The notes beneath the pieces were generated by a model that saw nothing but the letters and a program-made list of their open reading frames with translations, was not told where the DNA came from and ran no database searches. Positions 1 to 5,955 of a stretch of DNA of 13,310 bases are shown piece after piece (positions within the stretch are counted from its first letter, which is position 1; every line of letters starts with the position of its first letter). Made by a program: the position numbers and the translations under genes. Location: positions 1 to 13,310 of the forward strand of contig CALKHY010000066.1 of NCBI GenBank assembly GCA_937988795.1. The letters are read 5' to 3'. Source of the DNA: an uncultured Candidatus Saccharibacteria bacterium (GTDB taxonomy: Bacteria > Patescibacteriota > Saccharimonadia > Saccharimonadales > UBA4665).

Positions 1-82
1 TCGCTCCGTCATATTGAAAACCTGCTGTGAAACACGATCAGTATATGGGGTCGGGACGACGGGCCATAAAAATCATACCGCT

Positions 83-91
83 TGTGGATAA
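83..91 (-). promoter_or_regulatory. DnaA-box-like 9-mer upstream of the first secreted-protein gene
   Basis: The + strand reads TGTGGATAA, which on the minus strand is TTATCCACA, an exact match to the classical DnaA-box consensus. It lies just upstream of the -35 element of the gene at 173. The same 9-mer occurs upstream of the homologous gene at 5956. A DnaA-controlled or other regulator site is possible, but one 9-mer can occur by chance. The rest of positions 1-96 shows nothing I can assign. Confidence 0.35.
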
Positions 92-96
92 ATATC

Positions 97-125
97 TTGT
101 GCTTATGTTTATTTTTCGCTATAGT
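97..125 (+). promoter_or_regulatory. Sigma70-like promoter for the gene at 173
   Basis: TTGTGC (97-102), a 17-nt spacer and TATAGT (120-125) form a good housekeeping-type promoter. The leader would be about 40 nt and contains AAAGGAG at 154-160, 12 nt before the ATG. Unlike several other genes here, this one therefore has a conventional leader with a Shine-Dalgarno sequence. Confidence 0.6.
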
Positions 126-172
126 CCGCATTGTAAGTATAAAAACAAAAAGTAAAGGAGATAGCAGGAACC

Positions 173-2236
173 ATGGCTACACACAAATTTAGAGACGCTG
201 TGCAGCGTGGCGGCGCTCTGCTGACTGCGGCAGGAATGCTTGCGGCTTTGGCTGTGACTGCATTCCCGGCGCACATTTTTGCAGACGCCTTAAACCCGCT
301 GACCGAGCGTAGTCTAACACTATCCAGCTCGTCCCCGGGTTGGTCATACAAGGACGGCTCAAACAACGAGACGTACGCACCGCCGAACAGTGGTGCCAAC
401 GGTAAGAAGACGGGTAACACGTTCCAATTCCGTGTGAGTACCTCGGACCCGAACAACCTCGTTAAGGCAATAAGCTTCCAGTACTGTACAAAGGCTGCGG
501 GTGTCTGTATTGCCCCAGGTAACAATGCAAGCGGCCAAGGTGCAGGTAAGGTTAGCCTCACACAAGGCTCGGATACAGTCACGGGTGACGGCTCAACACA
601 ATTTGAAACCCAGTTCGTTGTTGGTTCAAAGCTAATCACGGAGAGCGGTCGTGTTTACACGGTCGAGAGCATTACCAACGACAACTCGTTGACCATAACC
701 GAAAATGCGGATGAGACTGAAACCGCCGTTGACTACTACTACCGTAGCCCAGACTCCGACAGCACAAGCGACCTCGACGTAGTGTTCCCGAGCATGGACA
801 TCATCACTGACAGTGACTGGACAAATATTCTCAACAGCGCAGACAAGACACCTGACCCTGATGGTAGTGAGGGCGAATTCGTCGTCTTGACGCGTGATCA
901 CCGTGGTACCGGTAGCGGTACAATCGATTTGACCTCAGGCTCTGCCGCGGTTACCGGTACTAACACGAAATTTACAGAGGAGCTTACCGTAGGTTCCGAA
1001 ATTACCACCCAAGGCGGTAAGACTTACACCGTAGCAAGCATTGCAAGCGACACAAGTTTGACACTGACCGGCAACGCGTCCGACAACGAGGACGACGCAA
1101 CATTTACTTACGTTACTGAAGGCCCGGCAAACAAGTACACCACTGCTACCGACTGGGTGGTTACTGCAACCAACAAAGAAGACGGTACGATCGCAAACAG
1201 GACGGGCAGGGATAACTACATTACCATGACCAGTAGCACTGGCCTCAACCTTGATGCCGGTGACTACATTAAGGTCATATTCTTCGGTACCCACGACAAC
1301 TACATCACCAACCCTGGTGCTGGCGCGTTCTTCGTCCGCATGAACACCTACGCCGACGAGGCAATGACCCAGGTAATCGACGGTGGCGTGACTGTCGCCA
1401 ACGTCATGAACGAGTCCATCTGGATCCAGACAAAAGTACTGGAAACCATGGAGTTCTCGGTTGGTACGCACGACCCGACCACGTACACAAATGCCGAGCT
1501 GGCAGCAGTTGGTGAGGGTCCTCACGCGCAGTGTGCCGCCCTGCTCATGGCCGAGCCGGATCCAGCTACCTACGCAACCGCCGCGCACAACGTAGTAAAG
1601 TTAGGTTCAGAAGAGTTTGAATACTCACTGGCCACCGACGAGGCTCACGACGGTATATCCTACTGGCGTCTGTCGTCCAACTCTAGCGCTGGTGCTACCG
1701 TCTACTACACAGGTCACACGTTGACGAACACCGTAGGCGATGAAATTACGCCGCTCGACGACGTAACTCCCGATGGCCACGTATCAAAAGTTGGGACCGA
1801 GCAATTCGGACTGGCGATAGCGTACGAGAGTGACACCACAATATTGGGCGGTACTGAGGCATACCTTGTCTGGAACGACGATTGGGGTGACGATCAGACT
1901 TCGGGAACCTTCGCCTACTTCGTAGAGCAAGGTCCTCCGAACGGCAGCGGCTACGATGATGGCTATGCGCACCTGCCGCGTCTATACCCGCTTGTTCCGC
2001 TCGACCCCTATGACGGTGGCGCAGGCGACATTAACGACGATGACCCTTACGGCTTCGACGCTAAGTTTGCCTTCAACCCCAACGCCGATACCTTCGCTAT
2101 CCCGATCGCAACAGAAAATGATCAGGTTGTGAACTGCGTAACGGCTAAGATGCGCTACATCGCCAACATCGCAGCAACCACCCCGGCAGGTATCTACACC
2201 ACCAAGATCAACTACGTTGCTGCACCGCAGTACTAG
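173..2236 (+). CDS. Large secreted Cys-motif surface protein with two inserted beta modules (unknown family)
   Basis: 687 aa. A signal peptide (about residues 1-37) has a basic start, a hydrophobic stretch and an AHIFA|DA-type cleavage site. No C-terminal TM, LPXTG or lipobox is visible, so the product is predicted to be exported and held non-covalently. Shared with the proteins at 2425 and 5956 are: ERSLTLSSS after the signal; FQYC...VC with C105 and C112; ITNPGAGAFFVRMNTYA (residues 379-395); VLETMEFSV (422-430); SSNSSAG (501-507) with EQFGLAIA (543-550); and the C-terminal TPAGIYTTKINYV (670-682). The larger size comes mainly from two related modules (residues 125-190 and 249-313) placed after the first Cys pair. 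S429 replaces the Cys present at the equivalent site of the two relatives, leaving C454 and C655 as possible new partners. The ATG is supported by AAAGGAG upstream and the signal peptide directly after it. Function is unknown; a structural or adhesive surface role is inference. Confidence 0.85.
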   Translation: MATHKFRDAVQRGGALLTAAGMLAALAVTAFPAHIFADALNPLTERSLTLSSSSPGWSYKDGSNNETYAPPNSGANGKKTGNTFQFRVSTSDPNNLVKAISFQYCTKAAGVCIAPGNNASGQGAGKVSLTQGSDTVTGDGSTQFETQFVVGSKLITESGRVYTVESITNDNSLTITENADETETAVDYYYRSPDSDSTSDLDVVFPSMDIITDSDWTNILNSADKTPDPDGSEGEFVVLTRDHRGTGSGTIDLTSGSAAVTGTNTKFTEELTVGSEITTQGGKTYTVASIASDTSLTLTGNASDNEDDATFTYVTEGPANKYTTATDWVVTATNKEDGTIANRTGRDNYITMTSSTGLNLDAGDYIKVIFFGTHDNYITNPGAGAFFVRMNTYADEAMTQVIDGGVTVANVMNESIWIQTKVLETMEFSVGTHDPTTYTNAELAAVGEGPHAQCAALLMAEPDPATYATAAHNVVKLGSEEFEYSLATDEAHDGISYWRLSSNSSAGATVYYTGHTLTNTVGDEITPLDDVTPDGHVSKVGTEQFGLAIAYESDTTILGGTEAYLVWNDDWGDDQTSGTFAYFVEQGPPNGSGYDDGYAHLPRLYPLVPLDPYDGGAGDINDDDPYGFDAKFAFNPNADTFAIPIATENDQVVNCVTAKMRYIANIAATTPAGIYTTKINYVAAPQY
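545..742 (+). repeat. Protein module copy 1 (residues 125-190)
   Basis: This encodes a ~66-residue beta-rich module starting GKVSLTQGSDTVTGDG and containing VGSKLITESGRVYTVESI and NSLTITEN. It aligns along its whole length with residues 249-313 of the same protein. Modules of this look (G-x-V-x-x-T-x-G-S-x-x-V-T-G, then G-x-x-Y-T-V-x-S-I) are common in phage structural and host-interaction proteins and in bacterial surface proteins. The DNA of the two copies has diverged, so the duplication is not recent. Confidence 0.8.
917..1111 (+). repeat. Protein module copy 2 (residues 249-313)
   Basis: This is the second copy of the beta module: GTIDLTSGSAAVTGTN, VGSEITTQGGKTYTVASI, TSLTLTGN and a closing FTY. 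One residue is deleted relative to copy 1 near the first turn. About 58 residues of non-repeat sequence separate the copies, so they look inserted in two surface loops of the core fold rather than forming a simple tandem stalk. Confidence 0.8.
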
Positions 2237-2261
2237 GCCGAGGGTCATACCATCAACTTAG

Positions 2262-2331
2262 TTTCTCCATAAGGTTAACCGGAGAAAACAAAAATCTGCG
2301 AAAAGGCCAGCTGACTGACCTGGCCTGCAGA
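2262..2331 (+). other. Two stacked RNA hairpins in the 3' region
   Basis: Hairpin 1 pairs TTTCTCC (2262-2268) with GGAGAAA (2281-2287) and has the palindrome GGTTAACC at 2273-2280 in and beside its loop. Hairpin 2 pairs AGGCCAG (2304-2310) with CTGGCCT (2320-2326). It extends through TCTGC (2295-2299) with GCAGA (2327-2331), leaving a GAAA(A) bulge on the 5' side. Together with the terminator right after them, they give the mRNA a three-hairpin 3' end. A stability element or a processed small RNA is possible; which one is not visible from sequence. Confidence 0.6.
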
Positions 2332-2361
2332 AAAACCCAGCCCCGACGGGGGCTGGGTTTT
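2332..2361 (+). terminator. Rho-independent terminator after the gene at 173
   Basis: A perfect 13-bp stem (AAAACCCAGCCCC at 2332-2344, GGGGCTGGGTTTT at 2349-2361) closes a GACG loop and ends in four T's. The stem is symmetric with a run of A's on the 5' side, so it could also act on the opposite strand. Confidence 0.9.
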
Positions 2362-2412
2362 AATGTGTGTAAGAAGTTGGGCGGGGGAGCAGTATTGCGC
2401 TGATTTTTTTAG

Positions 2413-2418
2413 TACAAT
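2413..2418 (+). promoter_or_regulatory. -10 box for the gene at 2425 (leaderless pattern)
   Basis: TACAAT is followed by only 6 nt before the ATG at 2425, which places the expected transcription start at or beside the start codon. No convincing -35 or Shine-Dalgarno sequence is seen. The run TTTTTTT lies just upstream. Confidence 0.55.
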
Positions 2419-2424
2419 AGGGGC

Positions 2425-3498
2425 ATGCACAGGTTGAAGAGGTTCGTGGCGGATTCGCGGCATCCGCATCGTCTGGTTGTACTGCAGACGCTTGTGTTGC
2501 TTATTGTCGGCTTTATGATCACCCCTGCGGACGCAACCGTGGTAATCCGTTTTCAGAACCGATACCTACACATATTTAACTCCGAGCCCGGCACGGTAAC
2601 AGAATATACTGTCGGCCTGACATACACCACCGAGACGACGGTCGGATCGTTGCTGATGGAGTTTTGTACTGACCCAATGCACACCGAGCCGTGTGTTGTG
2701 CCGAGCGGGCTGGATTTGAGCGGCGCTACGTTGCTTGAACAAACGGGTGTAGATGATTACACCATGAGCATCATTGCTCCGAACAAACTGCTCTTTAGTC
2801 GCACGCCGGCTGTGGTTGGTCAGACGCCCAGTACGTATAAAATCGGCGGCATCAAAAACCCTGACATGAACGGGCGCAGTTTTGCCATCCGGCTGTCCGA
2901 CTATGCCAGCACGGACGCCAGCGGACCGATCATAGATCTTGGCGGTGTTGTTTCGCAAGTGACGAAGTCAATTATTATCGAAACTCAGGTGCCACCTATT
3001 CTGATTTTCTGCGTGGCAGCCCAGGTCAGCCCTGACTGCTCAAATACCAACGGTGTTTTCTATACCGACATGGGTACGCTCGGCCCGTTCGACACGCTCG
3101 CGGCCAGCTCGCAGATGGCTGTCGGTACGAATGCTTCGGCCGGGTATTCCATTATGGTATTCGGCACGCCCATGCAGGCCGGAACAAGCGTGATTGCGCC
3201 GCTCACTACGCCTACGCCGAGCTTTCTTGGGCAAAACCAGTTTGGTATTAACCTGGTTGCCAACACCGACCCGCTCGTGGGTCAGGATCCCGACGGCGAA
3301 TCCATAAATGCTGTTGTGGCGCCCGATTATGCGACGCCTAACCTCTTTAAGTTTATGGATGGCGATATAGTTGCCACCGCCCCCAACGTCAGCCTTGTCC
3401 GCCGCTTCACCGTTAGCTATATCGTCAACAGCGCACCCGATTTGAGGCCGGGTGTATATACCACAACACTCACTTACGTTTGCACTGGTTTGTTCTAA
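2425..3498 (+). CDS. Secreted Cys-motif surface protein (unknown family, shorter form)
   Basis: 357 aa. The N-terminus is unusually long and basic (MHRLKRFVADSRHPHR) before a hydrophobic segment (residues 17-32) and a likely cleavage at PADA|TVV. The core matches the proteins at 173 and 5956: MEFC...EPCVVPSGL with C81 and C90; IKNPDMNGRSFAIRLSDYA (143-161); IIDLGGVVSQV; ILIFCVAA...DC with C196 and C205; GTNASAGYSIMVFG (234-247); QFGINL (272-277); and the end RPGVYTTTLTYV (341-352). A fifth Cys, C353, lies four residues from the end in YVCTGLF and has no obvious partner within the chain. There is no C-terminal membrane anchor. It precedes the DUF916-like membrane protein at 3563 by 64 nt, which suggests joint function. 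Function is unknown. The start follows a -10 box directly and has no Shine-Dalgarno sequence, but the signal peptide supports it. Confidence 0.85.
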   Translation: MHRLKRFVADSRHPHRLVVLQTLVLLIVGFMITPADATVVIRFQNRYLHIFNSEPGTVTEYTVGLTYTTETTVGSLLMEFCTDPMHTEPCVVPSGLDLSGATLLEQTGVDDYTMSIIAPNKLLFSRTPAVVGQTPSTYKIGGIKNPDMNGRSFAIRLSDYASTDASGPIIDLGGVVSQVTKSIIIETQVPPILIFCVAAQVSPDCSNTNGVFYTDMGTLGPFDTLAASSQMAVGTNASAGYSIMVFGTPMQAGTSVIAPLTTPTPSFLGQNQFGINLVANTDPLVGQDPDGESINAVVAPDYATPNLFKFMDGDIVATAPNVSLVRRFTVSYIVNSAPDLRPGVYTTTLTYVCTGLF

Positions 3499-3507
3499 TG
3501 GTACAAT
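3480..3507 (+). promoter_or_regulatory. Promoter for the gene at 3563
   Basis: TTGCAC (3480-3485), a 16-nt spacer and TACAAT (3502-3507) straddle the stop codon of the upstream gene. The leader of about 50 nt carries a palindrome (3511-3526) and GAGGGG at 3548-3553, 9 nt before the ATG. Confidence 0.5.
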
Positions 3508-3510
3508 AAT

Positions 3511-3526
3511 GCTTATAGTTATAAGC
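3511..3526. promoter_or_regulatory. 16-bp palindrome at the transcription start (possible operator)
   Basis: GCTTATAGTTATAAGC has two perfect 7-bp arms around a GT centre. It begins 4 nt after the -10 box, so it covers the expected transcription start. That is a typical place for a repressor operator, though a small 5' hairpin is also possible. Its inner TATAGT could serve as an alternative -10. Confidence 0.45.
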
Positions 3527-3562
3527 TAAACAAAGAGAAAGTAAGTTGAGGGGCATATATCA

Positions 3563-4645
3563 ATGAAACGATTTGCGGGATATCTAGGTGTCGCGTTGAT
3601 ACTGCTTGGCGTGGCAATTGGCGCATTGCCGCCTGCCGCACACGCCGAGGATGTCGATACCGGTGAGGTGGGTAAGTCGTCCGGACTGAGTATCACGCCG
3701 CGCAAAAACTATACTATTAAGCCAGGTGAGACGATCACCGATACTCTAATCATTGGCAACTTGGATCATGACAATAAGTTGACAGTGACACTACGGATGA
3801 TCGATTTTTCTTTCTACGATGAGTCCGGTACACCAAAACTACATATTTCTGCTGACTTGCCGCAGACTCCATGGTCGCTTAGACCGTTTACAACCTTGCC
3901 AGAAACTGTTGAAGTCCCGCCTGGCAAGAGGGTTTCTGTTGATTACAGCATTAAGATCCCCGAAAACCTTGGCGCAGGCAGTTATTATAGCGCCATTATG
4001 TACCAGGCCGGCGGTAGCAACGGGGGTAATGTGGGTTTGAATGCCTCTGGTGTGACACTGGTGTTTGTTTCTGTACCCGGTATTGTTAATGAGAAGCTAA
4101 CACTGCAGAAATTCGGCGCTTACGCTTCCGAGGATAACGGTGTAACCGGCAAATATATCTTTATCGCCACGATGGGCTCGCCCAAAATGGTGGCGTTTAC
4201 CGTGAAGAACGAGGGTAACGTATTTGAGGCGCCTGCCGGCAACATCGTCGTCAAAAACATGTTCGGCAAGGAAGTGGCCGATATAAAGGCCAACCCCAAC
4301 TCATCGCTGACGCTCATCGGGCAGACGCGGCTCTTTGCGCAATGCATCCGCACTGTGCAGCAGGAGGTAGAGTTCCTGGGCGGCAAGAGCAAAAACACCG
4401 CTTGTGTAGATCCCAAGCTGTGGCCGGGCCGTTATACTGCCGAGTTGAATGTCTATTATGGGCAAAACGGCAACCAAACCCGCGAAATTATTGCGACGGC
4501 GACATTCTGGATTCTGCCGTGGTGGTTCTTGGTGATTCTTGCCGCGCTACTTGCCCTGCTGGCTTACGGTATCTGGCGCCTGCAGCAGAAACTGCGCGCC
4601 ATTGCGAACGGCACCTACAAGCCCCGCAGGCGCGGCGGCCGCTAG
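3563..4645 (+). CDS. DUF916-like membrane-anchored surface protein
   Basis: 360 aa. A signal peptide (residues 1-28, AAHA|ED) is followed by a beta-rich ectodomain, a TM helix (about 316-338) and a basic cytoplasmic tail ending KPRRRGGR. The ectodomain begins GLSITPRKNYTIKPGET and continues with a PPGKRVSVDYSIKIPENL strand pair and GAGSYYSAIMY. Next come SGVTLVFVSVPGIVNEKLTL and KNEGNVFEAPAGNIVVKN. This layout (P-x-x-x-x-x-x-x-PGE start, ...P...GxYY, later N-x-GN module) is what I know from DUF916-type proteins of Gram-positive surface complexes; the assignment is by pattern only. The protein at 7353 is a clear paralog with the same layout. C261 and C281 may pair. The start is set by GAGGGG 9 nt upstream and the signal peptide. 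It probably acts as a cell-surface scaffold for the neighbouring secreted proteins (inference). Confidence 0.8.
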   Translation: MKRFAGYLGVALILLGVAIGALPPAAHAEDVDTGEVGKSSGLSITPRKNYTIKPGETITDTLIIGNLDHDNKLTVTLRMIDFSFYDESGTPKLHISADLPQTPWSLRPFTTLPETVEVPPGKRVSVDYSIKIPENLGAGSYYSAIMYQAGGSNGGNVGLNASGVTLVFVSVPGIVNEKLTLQKFGAYASEDNGVTGKYIFIATMGSPKMVAFTVKNEGNVFEAPAGNIVVKNMFGKEVADIKANPNSSLTLIGQTRLFAQCIRTVQQEVEFLGGKSKNTACVDPKLWPGRYTAELNVYYGQNGNQTREIIATATFWILPWWFLVILAALLALLAYGIWRLQQKLRAIANGTYKPRRRGGR

Positions 4646-4655
4646 GGTGGGCCAG

Positions 4656-4699
4656 AAATCACTCTCGGTTTTGTGATTTGTCGTACGAATGGGTAAAAT
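4656..4699 (+). promoter_or_regulatory. Promoter with overlapping inverted repeat for the gene at 4711
   Basis: TTGTGA (4671-4676), a 17-nt spacer and TAAAAT (4694-4699) form a good promoter. The inverted repeat AAATCAC (4656-4662) / GTGATTT (4673-4679) covers the -35 and could be an operator or a weak hairpin at the end of the upstream transcript; it lacks a T-run. The ATG lies 11 nt after the -10, with no Shine-Dalgarno sequence. Confidence 0.55.
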
Positions 4700-4710
4700 A
4701 AACATAAGCT

Positions 4711-5640
4711 ATGAGGGTTTCGGGACGAATTGGCAGCAAATACTTCTTCGGGCCGCTTGCAGCCGCTTGTCTCTCAGTGATCATGCTTTGGGGAGTGGGT
4801 GTACAGGCAAGTGCGGCCACGATCAACCCGTTGCCAACGCCTGAGCCCGGCGTGGGCTCCTACGGCCTGGAGGCCACCAAGCCAAAGCCACCGCCCGAGA
4901 ATGCGCCGGTCATTACCACGCCGGCCGGCGGTGCGTCGTTCAGCGAATCGCCGATTACGGTGAGCGGTTTGTGTGAGGACGGCCTGAATATTCAGGTATA
5001 CAACAACGGTGTGATGGTCGGCGCGGATATTTGTGAGGGCGGCAGCTTCAGCCTGCTCATCAGCCTGTTTGCCGGCCAAAACGACATTACCGCCATACAG
5101 TACGACGAGCTGGGTCAGGCCAGTCCGGTTAGCAACACCGTTACCGTTACCTTCAACAATGCCAACTTCGAGGCATTCGGTACGCTCATTACACTTACCA
5201 GCAACTACGGCCGCCGCGCCGCCAATCCAGGGCAGGTGCTCACTTGGCCGTTGCAGCTTTCGGGCGGTACCGGTCCGTACGCATTCAGCATTAACTGGGG
5301 CGACGACAGCGATCCCGACCTCAAGAGTGTGCCGGTGGCTGGCGAGGTAGAAATATCCCATGTATACAAGCGCGCAGGTATTTACCGTGTAACGATTAAG
5401 GTGACAGATGTAAATGGCGTCAGTGCATTCCTGCAGGTGATTGCTATTGCTAACGGTCAGCCGGTCGAAACAGAGCCGGTGGCTGAGAAGAACGCCATAA
5501 CGATTACCAGGGTGATCTGGTGGCCCGCGGCTGTGGTCATGGCGTTGATGCCGATTGCATTTTGGCTTGGTCGTCAGAGTCAGATGTTTAGCCTGCGTCG
5601 GAAGATCGAAAAAGAGGTTGAGCAATACCGGGAGTTGTAA
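4711..5640 (+). CDS. Membrane-anchored Ig-like + PKD surface protein
   Basis: 309 aa. A signal peptide (about residues 1-35, ending VQASA|AT) is followed by a proline-rich linker (LPTPEPG...KPKPPPENAP). An Ig-like domain (residues 65-150) starts PVITTPAGGASFSESPITVSG and contains C88 and C108, a likely disulfide. A PKD-type domain (about 165-248) shows the hallmark WGDDSDPD (196-203) and HVYKRAGIYRVTIKVTD (217-233). A TM helix at about 268-286 is followed by a charged, possibly coiled tail (RRKIEKEVEQYREL). The topology is the same as its neighbours at 3563 and 7353: folded exterior, single TM, short cytoplasmic tail. PKD and Ig-like domains commonly mediate protein or glycan contacts at the cell surface. 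The ligand is unknown. No catalytic domain is present. Confidence 0.8.
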   Translation: MRVSGRIGSKYFFGPLAAACLSVIMLWGVGVQASAATINPLPTPEPGVGSYGLEATKPKPPPENAPVITTPAGGASFSESPITVSGLCEDGLNIQVYNNGVMVGADICEGGSFSLLISLFAGQNDITAIQYDELGQASPVSNTVTVTFNNANFEAFGTLITLTSNYGRRAANPGQVLTWPLQLSGGTGPYAFSINWGDDSDPDLKSVPVAGEVEISHVYKRAGIYRVTIKVTDVNGVSAFLQVIAIANGQPVETEPVAEKNAITITRVIWWPAAVVMALMPIAFWLGRQSQMFSLRRKIEKEVEQYREL

Positions 5641-5653
5641 CCAGCTTCTAGTC

Positions 5654-5732
5654 ACCGTCATTCCGGCAGTGGCAGTCGCCCTAATCGGGCGGTTACTTGC
5701 TTACTGGATTCCGCTTGCGCGGGAATGGTGGT
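5654..5732. repeat. REP/MITE-like structured intergenic element
   Basis: Imperfect outer arms (ACCGTCATTCC at 5654-5664 and GGAATGGTGGT at 5722-5732, 9 of 11 pairing) enclose two inner hairpins. These are CGCCC-TAATC-GGGCG (5677-5691) and ATTCCGC / GCGGGAAT (5708-5714, 5719-5726, one bulged G). The part reading CTGGATTCCGC...GCGGGAATG resembles REP-type repeats seen between genes in many bacteria. It follows the gene at 4711 immediately and may serve as its transcript end. The gap 5641-5955 otherwise holds only the direct repeats and promoter listed separately. Confidence 0.6.
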
Positions 5733-5792
5733 GATTGGTCTGGGTTGAGCCGGAAGTGGTACAGGGGTGAGTTACAGGGAGGGCGTTGATGA

Positions 5793-5865
5793 TGTGGATA
5801 ACTCGTCAAGAGTTTTTTTGGTTTTTTGAAATATCAGAGGTGAAAATGTGGAAAACTTGTCAAGA
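5793..5865. repeat. 19-bp direct repeat with DnaA-box-like cores
   Basis: TGTGGATAACTCGTCAAGA (5793-5811) recurs as TGTGGAAAACTTGTCAAGA (5847-5865) with two mismatches, 54 nt apart start to start. The first 9 bases are the DnaA-box consensus (TTATCCACA) and its common variant (TTTTCCACA) on the minus strand. The copies lie upstream of the promoter for the secreted-protein gene at 5956, so an activator or repressor pair of sites is a natural reading. No dnaA or dnaN gene is near. Confidence 0.6.
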
Positions 5866-5882
5866 TGATCAACAAAAAAGTC

Positions 5883-5912
5883 TTGCACTCGCAAACATGA
5901 GCGTGTTAAAAC
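5883..5912 (+). promoter_or_regulatory. Probable promoter for the gene at 5956
   Basis: TTGCAC (5883-5888), the same -35 as at 3480, is followed after 18 nt by TAAAAC (5907-5912). A competing -10, TATTAT (5921-5926), lacks a good -35. GAGGG at 5941-5945 supplies the ribosome site 10 nt before the ATG. Confidence 0.4.
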
Positions 5913-5955
5913 TGGAAGTGTATTATCAAAAATAAAAAAAGAGGGTAACAAAGCA

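Noticed and set aside
935..1588. 217-codon minus-strand open frame inside the first surface gene
   Set aside because: It is a mirror of the coding bias of the 687-aa protein. It has no ribosome site and a Cys/Val/Gly-rich low-information composition.
4342..4701. 119-codon + frame overlapping the end of the gene at 3563
   Set aside because: Out of frame with the TM and basic tail of the real product, and the sequence looks random.
4753..4773. Lipoprotein signal at C20 of the PKD protein (LAAAC)
   Set aside because: The hydrophobic stretch continues well past the Cys to a standard ASA cleavage site, so an ordinary signal peptide fits better.
4774..5661. 295-codon open frame on the minus strand
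   Set aside because: It lies antisense to the PKD protein, whose signal peptide, domains and TM are clear. The minus product is His/Arg-rich and lacks recognisable domains or a good start.
83..5865. Replication origin suggested by DnaA-box-like sites
   Set aside because: Only three boxes in two distant places, with no dnaA, dnaN or AT-rich unwinding region. A regulatory role is simpler.
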